DNA from: Streptomyces sp. ISL-1 | Lineage (GTDB): Bacteria; Actinomycetota; Actinomycetes; Streptomycetales; Streptomycetaceae | Assembly (NCBI RefSeq): GCF_018614585.1 | Contig: NZ_JAGGOI010000038.1 | Coordinates: forward strand, 62,001-126,000 | Direction of reading: 5' to 3' | Length of the DNA: 64,000 nt | Shown here: positions 15,788-24,780 of the stretch, piece after piece | Layout of the letters: each line of letters begins with the position of its first letter | Numbering within the stretch: the first letter of the stretch is position 1 | Translations under genes and position numbers: made by a program | The notes under the pieces: model-generated | Databases searched by the model: none | Told to the model about the DNA's origin: nothing | The model's input: the letters and a program-made list of their open reading frames with translations, nothing else

Positions 15788-17971
15788 ATGGATCGCGTGC
15801 CCGCGCTCGACGAACCTCTGAAGAACACGCTCGGCGCCGCCACCGCGAAGGTGATGGCCGAGCACCTCGACCTGCATACGGTCGGCGATCTCCTGCACCA
15901 CTACCCACGCCGGTACGAGGAGCGCGGCCAGCTGACCAGGCTGGCCGACCTGCCGCTGGACGAGGACGTCACCGTGGTCGCTCAAGTCGCCGACTCCCGG
16001 GTGCTGAAGTTCAACCACGGCCGGGGCCAGCGCCTGGAGATCACCCTGACCGATGGCAGCGGCAGGCTCCAGCTGGTCTTCTTCGGGCGGGGAATCCACA
16101 AGCCGCACAAGGACCTGCTGCCCGGCAGCCGCGGGATGTTCGCCGGCAAGGTGTCCGTCTTCAACCACAAGCTGCAGCTCGCGCATCCCACGTATGTACC
16201 GCTGGGCGCGGACAGCGGCGACGACGCCGTGGACGCCTTCGCGGGCAAGCTGATCCCCATCTACCCGGCCTGCAAGGGCCTGGAGTCCTGGAAGATCACC
16301 AAAGCGTTGGACGCGGTGCTGCCAAGGGCCGTGGAAGCAGTCGACCCGCTGCCTCCCGCGCTGCGAGAAGGCCGTGGATTCGCGTCGCTGCCCGAGGCGC
16401 TGCTCAAGATCCACCGGCCGGACACCAGGGCGGACATCGAGGACGCGCGGCAGCGCCTGAAGTGGGACGAGGCGTTCGTCCTCCAGGTCGCCCTCGCCCG
16501 CCGGCGGTACGACGACACCCAACTCCCCGCAGTGGCACGCAGACCCAGGCCGGACGGACTGCTCGACACCTTCGACGCCAAGCTGCCCTTCACCCTCACC
16601 GAGGGCCAGCAGAAGGTCTCCAAGGAGATCTTCGACGACCTTGCCACCGAACACCCGATGCACCGCCTCCTGCAGGGTGAGGTCGGCTCGGGCAAGACGA
16701 TGGTCGCGCTGCGGGCGATGCTCGCCGTCGTGGATTCGGGCGGCCAGGCCGCGATGCTCGCGCCCACCGAAGTCCTGGCGCAGCAGCACCACCGCTCGAT
16801 CACCGAGATGATGGGCGAGCTCGCGGAAGGAGGGATGCTCGGCGGCGCCGAGCACGCCACCAAGGTGGTCCTGCTGACCGGCTCGATGGGCGCGGCGGCG
16901 CGGCGGCATGCGCTGCTCGACCTGGTGACCGGCGAAGCCGGGATCGTGATCGGCACGCACGCGCTGATCGAGGACAAGGTGCAGTTCCACGATCTGGGTC
17001 TGGTCGTCGTCGACGAGCAGCACCGGTTCGGCGTGGAGCAGCGTGACGCCCTGCGCTCCAAGGGCAAGCAGCCGCCTCACCTGCTCGTCATGACCGCCAC
17101 CCCCATTCCTCGTACGGTCGCGATGACGGTCTTCGGCGATCTGGAGATCTCGGTCCTGGACCAGTTGCCGGCCGGACGTTTGCCGATCGCCAGCCATGTG
17201 GTCCCGGCCCAGGACAAGCCGCACTTCCTGGCGCGCGCCTGGGAGCGCGTGCGCGAGGAAGTGGAGAACGGACACCAGGCGTATGTCGTCTGTCCCCGAA
17301 TCGGCGACGGCGAGGACGATCCGAAGAAGAAGACCGCCGAGGACGAGGCCGAGAAGCGCCCGCCGCTCGCCGTGATCGAGATCGCCGAGAAGCTCGCCCG
17401 AGGACCGCTGAGTGGCCTGCGCGTCGAGGTGCTGCACGGGCGGATGCAGCCCGACGACAAGGACGACGTGATGCGCCGGTTCACCGCCGGCGATGTGGAT
17501 GTCCTGGTCGCCACCACCGTCATCGAGGTCGGTGTCAACGTCCCCAACGCCACCGCCATGGTGATCATGGACGCGGACAGGTTCGGCGTATCGCAGCTGC
17601 ACCAGCTGCGCGGCCGGGTCGGCCGTGGCTCGGCCCCGGGGCTGTGTCTGCTGGTCACCGAGATGCCCGAGGCGAGTCCAGCCCGGGCCCGGCTCGGCGC
17701 GGTCGCCGCCACCCTCGACGGCTTCGAGCTCTCCCGTATCGACCTCGAACAGCGCCGCGAGGGCGATGTGCTCGGCCAGGCCCAGTCCGGCGTGCGCTCC
17801 TCGCTGCGGATGCTCACCGTCATCGAGGACGAGGAGATCATCGCGGCCGCCCGCGAGGAGGCGGTGGTGATCGTCGCCGAGGACCCGGACCTCGAGCGGC
17901 TGCCCGAACTGCGTACGGCGCTGGACGCGCTGCTCGACACGGAACGGGAGCAGTACCTCGACAAGGGCTGA
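15788..17971 (+). CDS. recG: ATP-dependent DNA helicase RecG
   Basis: A protein of 727 residues from the ATG (MDRVPALDEPL); a GTG three codons later is equally plausible because no strong ribosome site distinguishes them. Seen in order: the N-terminal wedge domain with VGDLLHHYPRRYEERG, Walker A GEVGSGKTMVALRAML (about residue 300), the DEQH box VVDEQHRFGVEQR, TATPIPRTVAM, HGRMQPDDKDDVM, and LRGRVGRGSAPGLCLL. It remodels stalled forks and Holliday junctions. rsmD follows. Confidence 0.95.
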   Translation: MDRVPALDEPLKNTLGAATAKVMAEHLDLHTVGDLLHHYPRRYEERGQLTRLADLPLDEDVTVVAQVADSRVLKFNHGRGQRLEITLTDGSGRLQLVFFGRGIHKPHKDLLPGSRGMFAGKVSVFNHKLQLAHPTYVPLGADSGDDAVDAFAGKLIPIYPACKGLESWKITKALDAVLPRAVEAVDPLPPALREGRGFASLPEALLKIHRPDTRADIEDARQRLKWDEAFVLQVALARRRYDDTQLPAVARRPRPDGLLDTFDAKLPFTLTEGQQKVSKEIFDDLATEHPMHRLLQGEVGSGKTMVALRAMLAVVDSGGQAAMLAPTEVLAQQHHRSITEMMGELAEGGMLGGAEHATKVVLLTGSMGAAARRHALLDLVTGEAGIVIGTHALIEDKVQFHDLGLVVVDEQHRFGVEQRDALRSKGKQPPHLLVMTATPIPRTVAMTVFGDLEISVLDQLPAGRLPIASHVVPAQDKPHFLARAWERVREEVENGHQAYVVCPRIGDGEDDPKKKTAEDEAEKRPPLAVIEIAEKLARGPLSGLRVEVLHGRMQPDDKDDVMRRFTAGDVDVLVATTVIEVGVNVPNATAMVIMDADRFGVSQLHQLRGRVGRGSAPGLCLLVTEMPEASPARARLGAVAATLDGFELSRIDLEQRREGDVLGQAQSGVRSSLRMLTVIEDEEIIAAAREEAVVIVAEDPDLERLPELRTALDALLDTEREQYLDKG

Positions 17972-18080
17972 CCGCCCAGCAGGAGCTCCGTCCGTCCCAC
18001 CGGCCTGCGCCGAAGCAATATCGTGGGGTGTGCACCCGCTGTATCCGCACCCCCACCAACCCCGACGAGGACCGACAGCC

Positions 18081-18665
18081 ATGACCCGCGTGATCGCCGG
18101 CGCGGCCGGCGGACGCCGTATCGCCGTCCCGCCCGGCACCGGCACCCGCCCCACATCCGACCGCGCTCGCGAGGGGCTTTTCTCCAGCTGGGAGTCGCTC
18201 CTCGGCACGTTCAGCGGCATCCGGGTCGCCGATCTGTACGCGGGCTCCGGCGCCGTCGGCCTGGAGGCGCTCTCCCGCGGCGCGTCCCACGCCCTGCTCG
18301 TCGAGGCCGACAGCCGCGCCGCCCGCATCGTCCGGGAGAACGTCCGGACGCTCGGCCTGCCCGGCGCCGAGGTGCGCAGCGGCAAAGCGGAACAGATCGT
18401 GACGGGTTCGGCTCCCGACGCCCCCTACGACGTCGTCTTCCTCGACCCTCCGTACGCCGTCACCGACGACGATCTTCGCGAGATTCTGCTCACACTCGGC
18501 ACCCAGGGCTGGCTCGCGGACGATGCGCTCGTCACCGTGGAGCGCAGCACCAGAGGCGGCGAGTTCATATGGCCGCAGGGCTTCGAGCCACTGCGGGCCC
18601 GTCGTTACGGCGAGGGCACGCTTTGGTACGGTCGCGCCGCCTCTACATGCGAAGACGCACGATGA
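18081..18665 (+). CDS. rsmD: 16S rRNA (guanine966-N2)-methyltransferase
   Basis: A protein of 194 residues (MTRVIAGAAGGRRIAVPPG). It carries the S-adenosylmethionine site DLYAGSGAVGLEALSRGA and the catalytic FLDPPYAVTDDD. It methylates G966 of 16S rRNA. It is paired with coaD (26 bases downstream), a frequent bacterial arrangement. Confidence 0.95.
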   Translation: MTRVIAGAAGGRRIAVPPGTGTRPTSDRAREGLFSSWESLLGTFSGIRVADLYAGSGAVGLEALSRGASHALLVEADSRAARIVRENVRTLGLPGAEVRSGKAEQIVTGSAPDAPYDVVFLDPPYAVTDDDLREILLTLGTQGWLADDALVTVERSTRGGEFIWPQGFEPLRARRYGEGTLWYGRAASTCEDAR

Positions 18666-18691
18666 CCGGACCGGAGAGCGAGGGACGTAAG

Positions 18692-19171
18692 TTGCGCCGA
18701 GCAGTCTGTCCAGGGTCATTCGACCCCATCACCAATGGACACCTCGACATCATTGCCCGCGCCTCCAAGCTGTACGACGTCGTACACGTCGCGGTGATGA
18801 TCAATCAGTCCAAGCAGGGACTGTTCACCGTCGAAGAACGGATGGACCTGATCCGCCAGGTCACCCGTGACTACGGGAACGTCGAGGTGGAGTCCCACCA
18901 CGGCCTCCTCGTCGACTTCTGCAAGCAGCGCGACATCCCGGCCATCGTCAAAGGCCTGCGGGCGGTCAGCGACTTCGACTACGAGCTGCAGATGGCCCAG
19001 ATGAACAACGGCCTCTCGGGCGTCGAGACCCTCTTCGTCCCGACCAATCCCACCTACAGCTTCCTCTCCTCCAGCCTGGTCAAGGAGGTCGCCGCCTGGG
19101 GCGGCGACGTCTCCCACCTGCTGCCGCCCGTGGTCCACGAGGCACTGACCCGGCGCCTCGCCGAGAAGTGA
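18692..19171 (+). CDS. coaD: Phosphopantetheine adenylyltransferase
   Basis: A protein of 159 residues, matching the usual CoaD length, if it begins at TTG (LRRAVCPGSFDPITNGH) with GAGGGA just upstream. An in-frame ATG at 18662 would add ten residues not found in the family. The T/HxGH motif is NGHLDIIARA and the C-terminal SSSLVKEVAAWGG is conserved. It makes dephospho-CoA from phosphopantetheine and ATP. Confidence 0.93.
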   Translation: MRRAVCPGSFDPITNGHLDIIARASKLYDVVHVAVMINQSKQGLFTVEERMDLIRQVTRDYGNVEVESHHGLLVDFCKQRDIPAIVKGLRAVSDFDYELQMAQMNNGLSGVETLFVPTNPTYSFLSSSLVKEVAAWGGDVSHLLPPVVHEALTRRLAEK

Positions 19172-19269
19172 AGGACTGACAGACCGTCACCTGGTGTCGG
19201 GCGGGCGCCGACTGGCCGTACAGTCGTCCCGTCCGTCTCCCATCAGCTGTAGAGAGTGGCGAACACACG

Positions 19270-20382
19270 GTGGACGTCCAAAAGAAGCTCGACGAGATCG
19301 TCGAGGCGGTCGGGAACGCCCGGTCCATGCCCATGTCGGCCTCCTGCGTGGTCAACCGCGCCGAGCTGCTCGCCATGCTCGAAGAGGTCCGGCAGGCCCT
19401 GCCGGGATCCCTGGCCCAGGCCCAAGAGCTGATCGGCGGCCGTGAGCAGCTGGTCGAGCAGGCCCGCCAGGAGGCCGAGCGGATCATCGAGAGCGCCCAC
19501 GCCGAGCGCGGCTCGCTGATCTCGGACACCCAGGTCGCCCGCCAGTCCCAGGACGAGGCGGACCGCATCCTCGCCGAGGCCCGCCGCGAAGCCGAGGAGA
19601 TCCGCGCCGAGGCCGACGACTACGTCGACTCCAAGCTCGCCAACTTCGAGGTCGTCCTCACCAAGACCATCGGCTCCGTCGACCGCGGCCGCGAGAAGCT
19701 GCTCGGCCGCCGCCCCGGCCTGGACGAGCAGGGTTACATCGACCCTGCCGAGGACGACGCCCCGGAGTACAGCGCGGACCCGCAGACGCTCATCCAGCGC
19801 GCGGACGAGTACGTCGACGCCAAGCTCGGCGCCTTCGAGGCGGTGCTCGCCAAGACCCGTGACGCGGTCGGCCGCGGCCGCCAGAAGCTGCACGGCCGGA
19901 CCACCAGCGACGCCCTCGGCGAGCACATGGCCGCCCAGGACGCGGCGGGCCGGCAGCAGCACGCGAGCGACGCCGACTATCTGGCCGGTCTCGCGGAGCT
20001 GGCCGAACCGCAGCCGCAGCACCAGTACCAGCCGCAGGCCCAGCAGCAGCCGCAGATCCCGGTCCAGGCCCGTGCCGAGGTCCCGCAGCAGGATCCGTAC
20101 GTCTACCAGCCGCAGGAGGCGTACGCCGGCTACCAGACCGATCCGTATGCCGCGTACCAGCAGCAGGGCTACGACCAGCAGTACGTCCAGCAGGACCCGT
20201 ACGCCTACCAGCAGCCCGTGTACCAGCAGGGCGAGCAGCAGCAGGGCGAGCAGCAGTACCAGCAGGGCCGGCACCAGCAGCACCAGTCCCCGCAGCAGGG
20301 CGCGGCCCTCGACGAGACCAGCCTGTTCGACACCAGCATGATCGACCTCGAACAGCTGCGCCGTTATGAGCAGGGCCGCTGA
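19270..20382 (+). CDS. DivIVA-like coiled-coil protein with Gln-rich tail
   Basis: A protein of 370 residues from a GTG (VDVQKKLDEIVEAVGNARSMP). Residues about 35-200 are strongly predicted coiled coil (REQLVEQARQEAERIIESA, then ADRILAEARREAEEIRAEAD), with two similar blocks containing ADEYVDAKL or ADDYVDSKL. The C-terminal 120 residues are rich in Gln, Pro and Tyr and low in complexity, ending in a conserved-looking SLFDTSMIDLEQLRRYEQGR. Such proteins are often labelled cell-division initiation or ATP-synthase-b-like on coiled-coil grounds alone. A role in polar growth or septum placement is inference. It stands alone between coaD and the DUF177 gene. Confidence 0.75.
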   Translation: MDVQKKLDEIVEAVGNARSMPMSASCVVNRAELLAMLEEVRQALPGSLAQAQELIGGREQLVEQARQEAERIIESAHAERGSLISDTQVARQSQDEADRILAEARREAEEIRAEADDYVDSKLANFEVVLTKTIGSVDRGREKLLGRRPGLDEQGYIDPAEDDAPEYSADPQTLIQRADEYVDAKLGAFEAVLAKTRDAVGRGRQKLHGRTTSDALGEHMAAQDAAGRQQHASDADYLAGLAELAEPQPQHQYQPQAQQQPQIPVQARAEVPQQDPYVYQPQEAYAGYQTDPYAAYQQQGYDQQYVQQDPYAYQQPVYQQGEQQQGEQQYQQGRHQQHQSPQQGAALDETSLFDTSMIDLEQLRRYEQGR

Positions 20383-20563
20383 GCAAGCGGCCCGGAAGCA
20401 GCGGATTGGGTCTACGGCGGCCCGTCCAGTATCCTGGCTCTTCGGTCGCGCGTAGCTTCGCGATCCCGGCTGTCCGCTTCGTATCCGAATCGGGACGGCC
20501 CCTCCCCACGATCCGAAAGCAGGAAGAGCCCTGAGCACGCGCCTCGACCATCGCAACCCCCTC

Positions 20564-21169
20564 GTGTTCGACACACACGAGCTGGGGAGGCGTCCCGGTG
20601 CGCTCCAGCGGCTGACCCGCTCGGTCCCGGCCCCCAGGGACTTCGGTATCGAAGGGGTCATCGGCGTGCCTCTGGGCTCGCCCGTGGAGCTCGGCCTCCG
20701 CCTGGAGTCGGTCATGGACGGTGTGCTTGTCACAGGCACCGCCCGTGCGTCGGCCGAGGGGGAGTGCGTAAGGTGTCTGGAGCCGTTGCGCCAGGAGGTT
20801 GCGGCGGATTTCCAGGAGATGTTCACGTACCCCGACGCCGATGACCGGGGCCGCAGTCGCACTGCGGAGCCGGTCGACGACGCCGAGGACGAGGACACGC
20901 TTTTCCTCGAGGACGGCCTGTTCGACCTCGAGCCCGTGCTGCGTGATGCGGTGGTGCTCGCACTGCCGATGCAGCCGGTGTGCCGGGAGACCTGTGCCGG
21001 CCTGTGCTCCCAGTGCGGGGTCAGGCTGGATGAGAACCCGGGTCACCACCACGATGCCGCCGACATTCGTTGGGCGGCTTTGCAGGGACTCGCCGAGACC
21101 ATTCAGGACGGCGAGAAGGACAACATGGGCGGCGCCGAAGCGGGCGTCGACGAGAAGCAGGAGAAGTAG
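20564..21169 (+). CDS. DUF177 (YceD-like) protein
   Basis: A protein of 201 residues from the GTG at 20564. The reading frame continues upstream to CTG at 20531 (LSTRLDHRNPL...), which follows AGGAAGAG and may be the true start. It contains two conserved cysteine motifs, CVRCLEPL and CRETCAGLCSQCG, as in DUF177 proteins. These are encoded next to rpmF in most bacteria and affect 23S rRNA or ribosome assembly. The arrangement DUF177-rpmF-rnc is kept here with very short gaps. Confidence 0.88.
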   Translation: MFDTHELGRRPGALQRLTRSVPAPRDFGIEGVIGVPLGSPVELGLRLESVMDGVLVTGTARASAEGECVRCLEPLRQEVAADFQEMFTYPDADDRGRSRTAEPVDDAEDEDTLFLEDGLFDLEPVLRDAVVLALPMQPVCRETCAGLCSQCGVRLDENPGHHHDAADIRWAALQGLAETIQDGEKDNMGGAEAGVDEKQEK

Positions 21170-21171
21170 CC

Positions 21172-21345
21172 GTGGCTGTTCCGAAGCGGAAGATGTCGCG
21201 CAGCAACACGCGCCACCGCCGGTCGCAGTGGAAGGCTGCGGTCCCCAACCTGGTTTCGTGTGAGCGTTGCCAGGAGCCGAAGCTCCAGCACATCGCGTGC
21301 CCGAGCTGCGGCACCTACAACAAGCGCCAGGTCCTCGAGGTCTGA
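21172..21345 (+). CDS. rpmF: 50S ribosomal protein L32, zinc-binding form
   Basis: A protein of 57 residues starting at GTG (VAVPKRKMSRSNTRHRR), two bases after the DUF177 stop. CERCQEPKLQHIACPSCG holds the four zinc-binding cysteines. It is co-transcribed with DUF177 and rnc. Confidence 0.97.
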   Translation: MAVPKRKMSRSNTRHRRSQWKAAVPNLVSCERCQEPKLQHIACPSCGTYNKRQVLEV

Positions 21346-21364
21346 GCGGCCGGTGAGAGGCACG

Positions 21365-22255
21365 ATGTCTGAGCTGTCCAATGCCAAGAAGCAGGCAGAC
21401 GCAGTAAACACAGCCAACGCAGCCTCGTCCCACACGCTTCTGGAAGGGCGGCTCGGGTATCACCTCGAGTCCGCCCTTCTGGTGCGTGCGCTGACCCACC
21501 GTTCGTACGCGTACGAGAACGGCGGTCTGCCGACCAATGAGCGGCTCGAATTCCTCGGGGATTCGGTGCTCGGTCTGGTGGTCACGGACACGCTGTATCG
21601 CACCCACCCCGACCTGCCCGAAGGCCAGCTGGCCAAATTGCGGGCCGCGGTGGTCAATTCGCGTGCGCTGGCGGAGGTCGGTCGCGGCCTCGAACTCGGC
21701 TCCTTCGTCCGGCTCGGCCGGGGCGAAGAGGGCACGGGTGGCCGGGACAAGGCGTCCATCCTCGCCGACACCCTTGAAGCGGTGATCGGTGCGGTCTATC
21801 TCGACCAGGGCCTCGAGGCGGCGTCGGAGCTGGTGCACCGGCTCTTCGACCCGCTGATCGAGAAGTCCTCGAACCTGGGCGCGGGCCTGGACTGGAAGAC
21901 CAGTCTCCAGGAGCTCACCGCCGCCGAGGGGCTCGGAGTTCCGGAGTATCTCGTCACCGAGACCGGCCCGGACCATGAGAAGACCTTCACTGCTGCCGCC
22001 CGCGTCGGTGGTGTCTCGTACGGCACCGGCACCGGCCGCAGCAAGAAGGAAGCGGAACAGCAGGCGGCCGAGTCCGCCTGGCGGGAGATCCGTGCAGCCG
22101 CGGACGAGCGCCTGGCCTCGGCGAAGGCCGAAGCCGAAGCGGCGGCCGACGCGACGCCCGAGGAACCACAGGAAACCGAGGAACCACAGGAATCCGACGA
22201 AGGGGTCGCCGACGCCCTTTCGACCTCGCAACCCGCGCATCGGGCCACGGCCTGA
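21365..22255 (+). CDS. rnc: Ribonuclease III (AbsB)
   Basis: A protein of 296 residues, somewhat longer than the usual 270-280 because of an acidic tail rich in Glu and Ala. The catalytic signature ERLEFLGDSVLGLVV lies near residue 59, with the partner acidic site LEAVIGAVYLDQG. The double-stranded RNA-binding domain spans about 180-255 (KTSLQELTAAEGLGVPEYL). In S. coelicolor this gene is absB, a global regulator of antibiotic production. The ATG follows GAGAGG; an in-frame GTG lies 12 bases upstream. Confidence 0.96.
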   Translation: MSELSNAKKQADAVNTANAASSHTLLEGRLGYHLESALLVRALTHRSYAYENGGLPTNERLEFLGDSVLGLVVTDTLYRTHPDLPEGQLAKLRAAVVNSRALAEVGRGLELGSFVRLGRGEEGTGGRDKASILADTLEAVIGAVYLDQGLEAASELVHRLFDPLIEKSSNLGAGLDWKTSLQELTAAEGLGVPEYLVTETGPDHEKTFTAAARVGGVSYGTGTGRSKKEAEQQAAESAWREIRAAADERLASAKAEAEAAADATPEEPQETEEPQESDEGVADALSTSQPAHRATA

Positions 22256-22271
22256 GGCGACGTTCCGCTTT

Positions 22272-22318
22272 CCCGTGAGGCCCCTCGCTCCCCTGGAGCG
22301 CAGGGGCCTCACGGGTTT
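22272..22318 (+). terminator. Terminator after rnc
   Basis: CCCGTGAGGCCCCT (22272-22285) pairs fully with 22302-22315. An inner stem CGCTCC/GGAGCG extends it and TTT follows at 22316. Confidence 0.85.
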
Positions 22319-22379
22319 CGGCGTCCGGCGCGGCGGTACGCTGCGGGCATCACCGTGAGAGTCGCCCAGAAGGAGCCCC

Positions 22380-23249
22380 GTGCCCGAGCTGCCCGAGGTC
22401 GAGGTCGTACGTCGCGGACTGGAGCGCTGGGTCAGCGGCCGTACGATCGCCGAGGCCCAGGTCCTGCACCCGCGCTCGGTCCGCCGCCATCCGGCCGGCG
22501 CCGAGGACTTCGCGGCGCGTCTCAAGGGGCACATCGTCGGCATCGCCCGCCGCCGCGGCAAGTACCTCTGGCTGCCGCTCGCGGACACCGACGCCTCGAT
22601 CCTCGGTCATCTGGGCATGAGCGGGCAGCTGCTCGTGCAGCCCGAGGACGCCGCCGACGAGAAGCATCTGCGGATCCGGATCCGCTTCGACGACTCACTC
22701 GGTACTGAGCTGCGCTTCGTCGACCAGCGCACCTTCGGCGGTCTTTCGCTCCACGACAACACCCCCGAGGGCCTGCCCGACGTCATCGCGCACATCGCGC
22801 GCGATCCGCTCGACCCGGCCTTCGACGACGCGGCGTTCCAGACCGCCCTGCGCCTGCGCCGTACGACGGTCAAGCGCGCGCTGCTGGACCAGTCGCTGAT
22901 CAGCGGGGTGGGGAACATCTACGCGGACGAGGCGCTGTGGCGCGCGAAGCTCCACTACGAGCGCCCTACCGCGACCCTCACACGTCCCCGCTCGGCCGAA
23001 CTGCTGCGTCATGTACGGGACGTGATGAACGAGGCGCTGGCCGTCGGCGGCACCAGCTTCGACAGCCTCTATGTGAACGTGAACGGCGAATCAGGCTATT
23101 TCGACCGGTCGTTGGACGCTTACGGGCGAGAGGACGAGCCCTGCCGTCGCTGTGGCACCCCCATGCGCCGCCGCCCCTGGATGAACCGGTCCAGCTACTT
23201 CTGCCCGCGCTGTCAGCGGCCGCCGCGGCCGACGCGCACGCTGTCGTAA
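22380..23249 (+). CDS. mutM: Formamidopyrimidine-DNA glycosylase
   Basis: A protein of 289 residues from GTG (MPELPEVEVVRRGLE). The catalytic Pro1-Glu2 is present, GVGNIYADEALW is conserved, and the C-terminal zinc finger is CRRCGTPMRRR...YFCPRCQ. It removes 8-oxoguanine and opened purines. Its last 37 bases overlap the end of the convergent HxlR gene. Confidence 0.96.
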   Translation: MPELPEVEVVRRGLERWVSGRTIAEAQVLHPRSVRRHPAGAEDFAARLKGHIVGIARRRGKYLWLPLADTDASILGHLGMSGQLLVQPEDAADEKHLRIRIRFDDSLGTELRFVDQRTFGGLSLHDNTPEGLPDVIAHIARDPLDPAFDDAAFQTALRLRRTTVKRALLDQSLISGVGNIYADEALWRAKLHYERPTATLTRPRSAELLRHVRDVMNEALAVGGTSFDSLYVNVNGESGYFDRSLDAYGREDEPCRRCGTPMRRRPWMNRSSYFCPRCQRPPRPTRTLS

Positions 23250-23599
23250 CGTTCCCGCGCCGCCAGTACCTCGGGCATCCGGCCCTCCACCAACTGGATA
23301 AGCCCCATCAGCCGCTCGGCGACCGCGCGCCCCAGCGGGGTCAGGTCATAGTCCACCCGCGGTGGATTCGTGAGCTGCGCTTCCCTGTGCACCAGGCCGT
23401 CGCGCTCCAGGGCTTGCAGTGTCTGGGAGAGCATCTTCTCGCTCACGCCGTCGACGCGCCGCCGCAGTTCGTTGAAGCGGAGGGTCTCCACGTACAGGGC
23501 CCCAATGGTCAGGCTGCCCCAGCGGCCCGTCACATGCTCGAGTGTGCCGCGCGAGGGGCACTGCTTCGAGAACACGTCGAAAGGGTGGCCGTCGTCCAT
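23213..23599 (-). CDS. HxlR-family transcriptional regulator
   Basis: A protein of 128 residues from the ATG of MDDGHPFDVFSKQCPSR; a GTG three codons upstream is possible. It carries the HxlR winged helix: a Cys near residue 14 (KQCPSR), GRWGSLTIGALYVETLRFNELRRRVDGVSEKMLSQTLQALERDGLV, and YDLTPLGRAV. Members of the family sense aldehydes, quinones or redox state and usually control a divergent gene. Here that is the DJ-1/PfpI gene 257 bases away. It is probably part of an inserted segment and overlaps mutM. Confidence 0.93.
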   Translation of the reverse strand: MDDGHPFDVFSKQCPSRGTLEHVTGRWGSLTIGALYVETLRFNELRRRVDGVSEKMLSQTLQALERDGLVHREAQLTNPPRVDYDLTPLGRAVAERLMGLIQLVEGRMPEVLAARERYDSVRVGRGGR

Positions 23600-23856
23600 G
23601 ACGGCCACCCTACTCCGACGCAGCGCTAACCAAGAGAAAGTGAGACGCGGGGCGGCTTCGCCTTCGGCCCTACCGAACCGGCGAGGATACGGTCCAGGTC
23701 CAGCCTCGACGCCGCCCTCTCGGCCATCAACCGGTCCAGGCGTGACTTCGGCAACTGCAGCACTGACAGATGAGCCACCGATTGCCAATTGGCCCGTGAC
23801 CAGGACACAGCGCCCTGAGAAACTGCACCTCCCGTGCCGTACATCGAGGAGATGCC

Positions 23857-24465
23857 ATGCAGGTAGCCGTGGTCACCTTTGACGGATTCAACGAGCTCGA
23901 CAGCTTCATCGCCTCCGCACTGATCAACCGGTGCCGAAAGGACGGCTTGGAGGCCTTCATCACGACACCGACGCCGGTGGTCACGTCCATGAACGGCGTC
24001 GAGGTAACCGGACAGCGCCCGATGGAGTTCGTGACCGAAGCCGACGTCGTGCTGATCGGTAGCGGGGTGAAGGCACGAGACGTGGTCGCCGACGACCGGC
24101 TGATCTCCAGGCTGCCGCTCGACCCTTCGCGACAGCTGATCGGTGCGCAGTGCTCCGGCGCGCTGGTGCTCGCCAGGCTCGGGTTGCTGGATGGCATGCC
24201 CGCCTGCACGGACATGAAGAGCCGGCCCTTTGTCGAAGCCCGCAACGTCACCGTGCTGGACGCGCCGTTCCACGCCGAGGGGAACATCGCTACGGCGGGC
24301 GGCTGCCTGGCGTCACAGTATCTCGCCACGTGGGTGATCACCCGAATGCTCGGGGAGGATGCCGCGCGCGACGTCGTCGGCTACGTGGCTCCGGTCGGCG
24401 AGAACCAGGAGACTGTCGAGCGCGCCCTGCACGCCGTCCACGCGGGCGAGGTCGTACTGCGCTGA
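23857..24465 (+). CDS. DJ-1/PfpI-family protein
   Basis: A protein of 202 residues (MQVAVVTFDGFNELDSFIAS). The class-I glutamine-amidotransferase-like fold shows the nucleophile-elbow cysteine in IGAQCSGALVLARLG (about residue 97) and a conserved acidic residue near the N-terminus (FNELD). Members include glyoxalases, chaperones and isonitrile hydratase-like enzymes; the substrate is not shown. The divergent HxlR regulator is a likely controller, consistent with reactive-aldehyde or electrophile response. Start chosen at the ATG after GAGGAG. Confidence 0.88.
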   Translation: MQVAVVTFDGFNELDSFIASALINRCRKDGLEAFITTPTPVVTSMNGVEVTGQRPMEFVTEADVVLIGSGVKARDVVADDRLISRLPLDPSRQLIGAQCSGALVLARLGLLDGMPACTDMKSRPFVEARNVTVLDAPFHAEGNIATAGGCLASQYLATWVITRMLGEDAARDVVGYVAPVGENQETVERALHAVHAGEVVLR

Positions 24466-24634
24466 CGCCCCGCGAATCAGCCCTCTGGGCTGCCGCTTCG
24501 TCGTCCAGGACTGAAACCACCGCGAAGTTACGGTCATCTGGCACGTGCTCGATTCCAGGTAGGTCCGGACCACTCAGGGAGCCCACTGGCGGGGGGCGGC
24601 ATAGCATGGCAAACCGGGTGAAAGGGTCACTGTC

Positions 24635-24767
24635 ATGCCTTGAGCGATCTGGCGCGGCGCTCTCAGCTTCGGCCTGGTCACCATCCCCGTTCCAGGTCGT
24701 CGCCGCCGCCGAATCCCGCGACATCATCCTGCACCGCGTCGACGAGAAGGACGGGGCTGAGCGATGA
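24635..24767 (+). pseudogene. Fragment of a Ku DNA end-binding gene
   Basis: After ATG-CCT-TGA at 24635-24643 comes AIWRGALSFGLVTIPV in one frame, then QVVAAAESRDIILHRVDEKDGAER in another, ending at a TGA (24765-24767). This matches the first 40-45 residues of bacterial Ku (pattern AIW-G-ISFGLV-IPV-VY-A-E...I-FHRV). A stop replaces an early codon, a frameshift splits the rest, and everything beyond the first strands is missing. It is a dead relic, probably of an end-joining locus. The preceding 169 bases (24466-24634) hold nothing I recognise. Confidence 0.8.
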
Positions 24768-24780
24768 CAGGAAGACCGAG

